A stretch of DNA of 64,000 bases, taken from assembly GCA_011033025.1 (NCBI GenBank), contig WFMF01000073.1:62001-126000 (forward strand). The letters run 5' to 3'. A model generated the notes under the pieces. It was not told the DNA's origin and did no database searches. It saw nothing but the letters and a program-made list of their open reading frames with translations. The first letter of the stretch is position 1. Each line of letters starts with the position of its first letter. The DNA is from Beroe forskalii. Taxonomy: Eukaryota > Ctenophora > Nuda > Beroida > Beroidae. Of this stretch, positions 57,201 through 64,000 are shown one piece after another. The translations under genes were made by a program, and so were the position numbers.

Positions 57201-60200
57201 GCTAAAACATTCCTTTTCAATAGGTCATTTAAATTGTAAACTAACTGTTTACTTTACAACTTCTGATTCTTTGAGCCACACACTGTCACTCAGTAAATTA
57301 TGGGTTCTGTTTTTACGCAATTACGAACTTTTTGATTTGTTTCTGTGACAGTTTTTTAAAGTATTCCACAGTTGTGCATAGGTACAGAGTATTAATTTAT
57401 TGTGTAACCTCGTTACTGTGTTTAAGCTACCATATTTTATTATTTATTATTATTATTATATGTCACAATACAAATTTGTCTTACGTAAGTTGTAAAATAC
57501 CATTAATTGATAAATAAACAATGATATCAAGAAAACTTATTAAGTATCTGTTTCTTGGTAAGTTCTGGGTAACATGAGTCAACGTATACATCATTGATAT
57601 GGTACTCTACCGCCCAGATCCAGATTGTGTCATCACGCATTACGAACTTTAGATCACGTGATACTTGATAAGATATCAAGATAGAGAGATATAGGTGGAC
57701 CACTTTGTATCTACTATCTTACTTCTTAGTATGGGCAGATTTGTAGCAAATAAACGCATGCGTCATAAGATTGAAGTTGGTGACGTTTTATCGTAACGTT
57801 TACCTTGCACGTAACGCTGAGTTACGTACCGTCAGACTGTTGGGCTTATATGCAAATTATGCAAGATTACAGACACACTTGTATCACGTGACATGTGATA
57901 ACGTGAGGTTGATGGTAGGAGGAAACTGTAACCCTACACCAGATGTACTGCCCACTTCCCCGTATTAGTACAGTGTGCTACCCTTCCTTGTACTGTTTCC
58001 TTGTCCCTGCCGCGTCACTAGACGTATACGTATGAACTATTCTTGTCGCTTTACTTGACAGCACTCATTTTCCCGTGTTCTTTGAAGGTAATTCTTGTAG
58101 ATTTGTAGATTGTGGACTCCCATACAGTTGCTAGACAGTAGGGGTATCTACTTCACTAGCTGTGTTGGTGTGTTAAGTTGATGCCGCGTCACAAGTTTTG
58201 GGCAGATCCTGTGAACTTTGAACTGTCTGTGAACTTTGGACTGTCTGTGAACTTTGTACAGTCTGTACTCTGTGCACAGTTCGCTGCCTTGTTACTAGGA
58301 CAGAGTGCAGACACTGCGATACTGTGCACTGTTCGCTGCCTTGTCACTACGTCACTACCGCACTCCTGCGTTAGGTACAGCGTGTTCGTGTTTCTTCGGA
58401 GGCCTCACTCACATAGTATATCGCATATATAAGCTCTGTGTGTTTTAACTCTTCTCAGTTCCTGTCTCTACGAGTTTTTCTTGTGTTTGGTTCGCAGTGT
58501 GTACTGCTGCTGCCGGCAATGTCTTCTGTTTCATGTTATACTTTATACGATCTAGGGTGCTTGGCTGTTCTATTTTGCGTTGCCAGATGAGATTTGATTG
58601 GGGTTTGGAATCTGACATTTTAGAATTGAAATGTAACTAAGGTATTGAGATCAGTTCACTGATTATAAAACGCAATCTTTCCGAAGCTTTCAGCAGAAAT
58701 TCTCCGCTGGTTTATGGCTTATGATGATACCTCCCCATTTAACGGAAAACTCCCCAAACTCAAGATTTCGCGATAATATCATGATGGTTTGCGTTGAAGT
58801 GAAATATTGCGATTATATGATGATCGATGATGTATTTGCAAGTGTTGAGTGAAGTTTGATAAGTTGTAACGTTATCTTCAGCTACTTAATCGCTAACTAT
58901 CAAAGTGTCAATGACGTCACTTGTATTTTAATGTCACGTGACGGCGTGTACCAATGTATAATGTATTCGTACACTTTACGTTACTACACTTTTATTACTT
59001 TTTGAAACTGTAACCATTACATGAGTCTAACTTTAGCGATGATGTAATGTCACTCACGTGAGTAGTGCATTTCTTTACATTACATGATGAAATTGGCGAC
59101 AGTTTTACTTATTATTACTCATTTCTCATGAAACTTGGAAAAGGATTAAACCGGGTAAATGTCTCAAATTATCAAATTGAACAGCAATCTTGTGACTTTC
59201 ATCAGCTATTTCCAATTTTCATGGTATAATAACACGGTTCGGTCAGCTACGTCTTTTGTGTATTTAAGATAAAATGACTCCCTAGTAAAACACATTGAAA
59301 GTGTATTTTCCCACGTTATATAATGCATAATTTGAGTATAAATATCAAGTATGGATACAGATACTTGTTATCTAAAATTTTTGCTGATAACAATGTGCAT
59401 CAAGAGAAGATGTATCAGATGCCATTTGTTAAACAGTTTTTTCGCTTGAGATAATTATGTTTGCCTTCCAGTAATCGGCGCTTTCATTTCAAACGAAGTC
59501 TCCAGCATTTACCAAGCCACCACTTGCCTTTGAATCGTACTATGACCTACCTGTCGGCTTCCTGAGCCTGAATATTCAGTGCCATTAACGACATTTTGAT
59601 TTTAAGCGTTCTCTCTTTGATTGATAAGCCGCGCATTGACTCCTAACGCTCAACTAGTTGAACCACTGTCTTTCAACCATTCGATACTAACGCCCTCCTA
59701 TTAAAGAAGTAAAGAATTGAGCTGCAATATTAGAGATACTTAGCTCTACAAAATACTTAGCGTGGCTGTTTGTGTCAAACAATCGCTCGCTCCGTTCCTC
59801 AACTGCTATATCCCTCGCAAGCAAACCTTGGTTCTTTTAACACTGAGTTAATGTATATTCACAGCTCACAGCTGGCTTCTTAACAAGGATCCACTTGATC
59901 CACATCAAGCATTTAAGCAATATTGATATGTCGCACACAGAGCCAATATAGGCACTTTTGTGTCATGATTTTACACTTTCTGTTATATGGTCAAGACGTA
60001 ATTCTCAAACGCCTATTGTTCATGCGTGACTTTTGAATCTTTGCTACTTCGGAATCCTTTGAGCTATGCAGAAAACCCGATGTAGTTTTCTAATGTACTC
60101 CATCCGTCATGCATTTGACTGTTGAGTAGGTATTATACATAGGTGTGTACAATGTACATTGTATGTAGGTGAGTACATTAATTCAAGAATGTGCCTGTCA

Positions 60201-60789
60201 CTGAATCTCGCTGTAAGTTTCACTCCGGATCATTAGCTACGATTCTAACTGCACAGCAGCTCACACTGTGTGCCCCTCGCTCTCTCGCTCACTAGGTGGC
60301 ATACTAATGCCACATGAGGGAGAGGTGGGAGAGGAGTGTAAAATCATGTGTACATAGCACTCGTGTTTGTTTAAATTACAGGATTGTAACTGGCAAAGAG
60401 CAGCTGTTTTTCAGACATTGGAGTGCACAACATAGCATCAATTGGCATGAGAACATTAGTTGTAAACGATTGAAAGTGGAGCATTGAAAAGTTCTAGATA
60501 TATGGAATTTGCTGGAGCAAGGATTTATTTGCAGATACTATATTGTTAGTCCTATTGTAGCTTTGTAGGTGTAGGGATTTAGGGAGAGCCATTTTAATTT
60601 CAAGGCTCCAATGGGAATACTGAAATTGTACATTCCTGGCCGGTACAAAGTACCGATTGTAAAGTAGGAGGACCCTGGACTTAGGATCTATGATCGCTCA
60701 TCTTCTCATCATTTCCTCCCAGTTCTCCAATGATCAGTATTTATACCCGTTTCACCCCATTAAAGTATTACAGGTAATCAGAATGTGGC
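57201..60789. other. Non-coding, several TCACGTGA palindromes
   Basis: No exon recognised. CACGTG sites lie near 57,653, 57,884, 58,935 and 59,057, most of them within TCACGTGA or close variants. A short 21-bp tandem TGTGAACTTTGNACTGTC lies at 58,208-58,262. Confidence 0.4.
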
Positions 60790-60796
60790 CCAGAAC

Positions 60797-61662
60797 CGGG
60801 GGGGGGTTCAGCAGTAAGTGGGAGGACGGCATCACCCTATCTGGTCGAGAATCCCAACCACCCACCCACCCACCAGATAGCGGCATGCCTGTAACTGGTC
60901 AAGCTGAATTGAAAATTAGACCCACCCCTACAAGCTACAGAAATTGTTTCAGGGACCACAAATTGGTTGCAAAAAGCGACCCTTTGTTTCATATAATCTT
61001 AGTTTCTCACTCTTATCAAATATATAAAGTCACTTACTCTTTACGAAGTGATTCCTTTCTAGGGATACAATCAATTTAATACCCAAAATTGCTACAGATT
61101 TTAAAAACACAAGAGAATTTTACAACAACTGCCTAGATATCTAGATACCTAGAACTATCTAGACTGCACTGGGTGCAATGGGTAGGTATTGATGTGACCC
61201 GCAACATTTTTTACGAACTCAAAACTTTTTTTACTAACTAGGTACTAATCAACTTGAAACTTTGAAGTCTTATCTCCATAGTAACATTTATGTCACGAAT
61301 TCTTCAAACAATTGTGCCAAATCATTGGCATATATCATCGATATTAGAAATCAGCTGGTTACGTCATCTTTTTGTAGCATGTAATAGTCCATGATGACGT
61401 CACACCAATTTAAGGTTAAGATTCTGATTCATAATTAAATTTACTTAAGAGCGCTAGGAGCAGCCGAGAAATCCAGTTTCAATATCCAAAATTTCTGAAA
61501 ATGGGCATTTTTGACAAATTTTTCACAAATTTCGTAACAAATTTAGTACCCTAAATTTATACCATTTACCGTCATTATCTGGTCGCTAGTTCGAAGTACC
61601 CACCCACCCCCATGCCCTTAAGTGTGATGCCGTCCATACCACTTACCGCTGAACCCCCCCCG
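60797..61662. mobile_element. MITE with G-tract/C-tract ends and a 7-bp target-site duplication
   Basis: Ends CGGGGGGGGGTTCAGCAGTA and the inverse (TACCGCTGAACCCCCCCCG), extending to GACGGCATCAC / GTGATGCCGTC. CCAGAAC occurs on each side (60,790-60,796 and 61,663-61,669); an 8-bp duplication with one mismatch is also possible. 866 bp. The 129-codon frame at 60,690-61,079 crosses its left end and is not a gene. Confidence 0.7.
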
Positions 61663-61669
61663 CCAGAAC

Positions 61670-64000
61670 GAATCACATAGAAGATATAGGAGTTACCGCT
61701 ATCAAAGTTCTTCTTTCACTTACTATTACCTTATTACGTCTCCTAACTTTCAACAGCGCACTCCATTTAAACTCAATATTTAGCGATTACGTCATTTCTC
61801 TTTAACATTGAGTCCTCACTCCTCAGTCCTCAATATACATTGCACTTCTGCAAAAGGCTCTTCCATATACATTGTACGCAGTGTACACTTTGTATCAATT
61901 TACTTCGGAGTCTTTTTGTATCAAGACCTTTGTTTTACTATAGAGCACGCCTCTTTACGTCATTTATACTCTTTAATGAAAAGCCACCACCTTCTCTATT
62001 GTGTGGCAATTTTTTCTCTGCGAGATTTCTCGAATTGATTTCTGTATTTCCTTTTATAGGTGGATTAGTTGAAAATCTTTGGTGAACGCCCTTCGTTCTA
62101 AACTTATAACCCAACATAATTGGTGCTTGACTTAACTTAATAGTTAATACCAATCTTAATATTGGCTATTTTCACATAATGTATCGCAATAGTTTGGTTC
62201 TTGCGTTAATGTTAATGACACAAGTCAATACTTAAATGACCTATTTAGACTCAAGTTGTCACGATTTGCACGTCAAGTTATCAAACTATTTAGACTCAAG
62301 TCATGACTGTCACCCAATCCCCTGCAGTTTGGGTGTCCTTGTCATTGAGACCCATTAACGGTCACCTTGCGTTGTACACTCCTGAGTATGATGGCGCACT
62401 TTACGCTCTGTTTCGAGTGTCATGGTAGTCTCAGGTGGCACTTGTCGTTACCAGCACGCAGACACATGCTTAACGCCCGGTTGTGTGACGTTATTATTAT
62501 AGTTTATTTTAGTTAATTGATGATGTTCATACTATTAACAGGTCCTATTATTCATGCCATTGTACAGGGTTTAATACCCACACTCCCTCACTCGTTTATA
62601 CTCATTTAGTCCTGTCGTATCTTTATTCTTATCGCTGCTTCTGAAGCATTCTGATTCCTTTTACTGTCCAGAGTCTCACTTCATGTGGAGCTTTTTTATC
62701 TTTCATTTCCAAGAAAATCCATGTCTCTGGTAAAGTCAACCTTTGATAAAGATATGCCTCGTTGCTACAGTACTTGCAAGATAAGGAAATTATGCGTTGC
62801 TATAACAAATCATTATGAATTGTGGAGCGCTCGATTCTCTACAAGTTTCCAGTCAAATGTCTGCCAATAATTATAACATCCGTTGACTCTAGCCTGACTT
62901 CGTGATTTATTCCATTCATTCTATTGTCTTTGATTCTCATGTGTCAAATTTGACTGCTCCATGTGTAAAATAATAGAGCTCCTGTTTCAATAGTTAGCTG
63001 TGTAGTTTGCTGTCTCCGTTTCTTTGTCTCGAGTACTGAGTCTAATACTTTCCTGTCTGATCAACTAGTGAATCCATTGGTTAAATTGTTTGAATTGATT
63101 TTTCACATGTTTTTGTGAATTACTTTGAATGTGGTCCTCCTTATGAAAGAAAAAAGAAAAAAAACTTCCCATGTAAAAGTTTTCCAAAAAGTTTACATTA
63201 TGTACCCTTTTATTATAAACTATTTAACCAATTCTTCGAAAAATTTTGCTTTAAATGGGGCTATATAACATCAATTCATTAAATTCCAGGCAATCAATAA
63301 ATTAACCATTTCTTCGAAACCCTAATGTCTTGCTCCTAGTATGTGGACCTGTAAAATCCATGTTTCGTGCACCGGCGATACCGTATTCTTGTGTTGCACT
63401 GTCTCTACTCGGATATGTGTGATATTTTACAAATTACTGAGCCTACTCTCGAATAGGAGCCACGTCACACCTCTCTCTCGTACTGCACTTTGCACCTGGT
63501 ATATTGTGTATTATATTATGCAGTGCGCGTCTGAGTGCATTATGTTCAGTGCTCACAAAGTCCTGCACTGCTGAACACTGTACATCGTGAACAGCTAAAC
63601 AGTGGATAGTGCTTCATTATGACTCCAAACTTCCAGAACATTGATTCAAAATGTCATATGGTAAACTTGGGTCCTGGTTAAACCATTAATATACCCTCAT
63701 TTCATGTCAAATTTCGTGTCAAAATCTATTCTTATATTGAAGTAAGCGCTGATTTTAAGTATCTATCATTATCTTGTGATAACTTGTAGGTGTAGACTGT
63801 ATCCAATAGCCATTACTGGACGTTACCACCGGTTACCTTTATATCATGCCTGCCACAGACTATTGTAATGAAGACTTAACATAACGAATGTCCCCACTTT
63901 AACCTAATGAATGTCCCCACTCCCCTGTGATTAAAACTTACCGGCTGCGAATACTTAATACACAGGTGGAATACCAGTGCAAGGTTGCAAGGTAGCAGTC
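61670..64000. other. Non-coding, nothing recognised
   Basis: AT-rich DNA to the end of the window. Short frames only; no domain, element or clear exon. Confidence 0.4.

Noticed and set aside
58178-58432. 84-codon frame with VNFELSVNFGLSVNF repeat
   Set aside because: The periodicity comes from a three-copy 21-bp DNA tandem; no other evidence for coding.
60690-61079. 129-codon plus-strand frame as a gene
   Set aside because: It crosses the G-tract terminus of a MITE, so more than half of it is transposon DNA.

Overview
This is eukaryotic, animal-type nuclear DNA. Coding sequence is split into short exons (about 50-190 bp) with GT/AG introns. The recognisable products are metazoan or holozoan: C-terminal Src kinase (CSK), the microtubule protein CLASP, a JADE-type PHD-finger protein, protein phosphatase methylesterase PPME1, and a secreted papain/ShK/Sushi/Kringle mosaic. 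The AT-rich introns are packed with foldback elements, MITEs and minisatellites. A sponge or another early-branching animal is my best guess, but nothing in the window fixes the taxon. Most of the sequence is repeats or featureless intron and intergenic DNA, and most long open frames in it are repeat artefacts.

Layout. 158-1410 (+): last three exons of an unrecognised acidic-tailed protein. 2.0-6.1 kb: tandem MITEs, a GC-rich foldback and a 3-kb foldback element. 6.7-7.15 kb: a 27-bp minisatellite. 7647-8518 (+): the first two exons of PPME1, whose remainder is not found. 10,584-17,459 (-): ten in-phase exons giving the C-terminal half of a papain-like peptidase, then ShK, Sushi, Kringle and ShK domains; one intron holds a 3.5-kb foldback element. 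19,834-28,421 (-): ten in-phase exons of CSK (SH3, SH2, kinase N-lobe), which stop inside the kinase domain; a second copy of the same foldback element lies in its last intron. 28.4-37.8 kb: intergenic, with a hAT-like MITE, a 43-bp minisatellite and a TA-flanked MITE. About 37,808-40,083 (+): an intronless, frame-broken JADE copy. 41,092-45,528 (+): six in-phase exons encoding CLASP TOG1, followed by a long intron region with a 34-bp minisatellite, a possible further exon (49,695-49,778) and a fourth foldback element. 56,285-56,329 (+): an isolated first-exon-like sequence. 56.5-64 kb: a dead LINE fragment, a MITE with short target duplications, and non-coding DNA.

Two things stand out. First, four large foldback elements, which otherwise look unrelated, have stems built from modules of about 171-174 bp with a shared core motif, so they look like one modular superfamily. 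Second, three neighbouring genes are each only half present: PPME1 5' only, peptidase 3' only, CSK 5' only. The peptidase and CSK breaks fall in the same 2.4-kb interval. This is either a real rearrangement or an assembly join. A further curiosity is a 47-bp minisatellite that has copied the splice acceptor of a CSK exon about twelve times.
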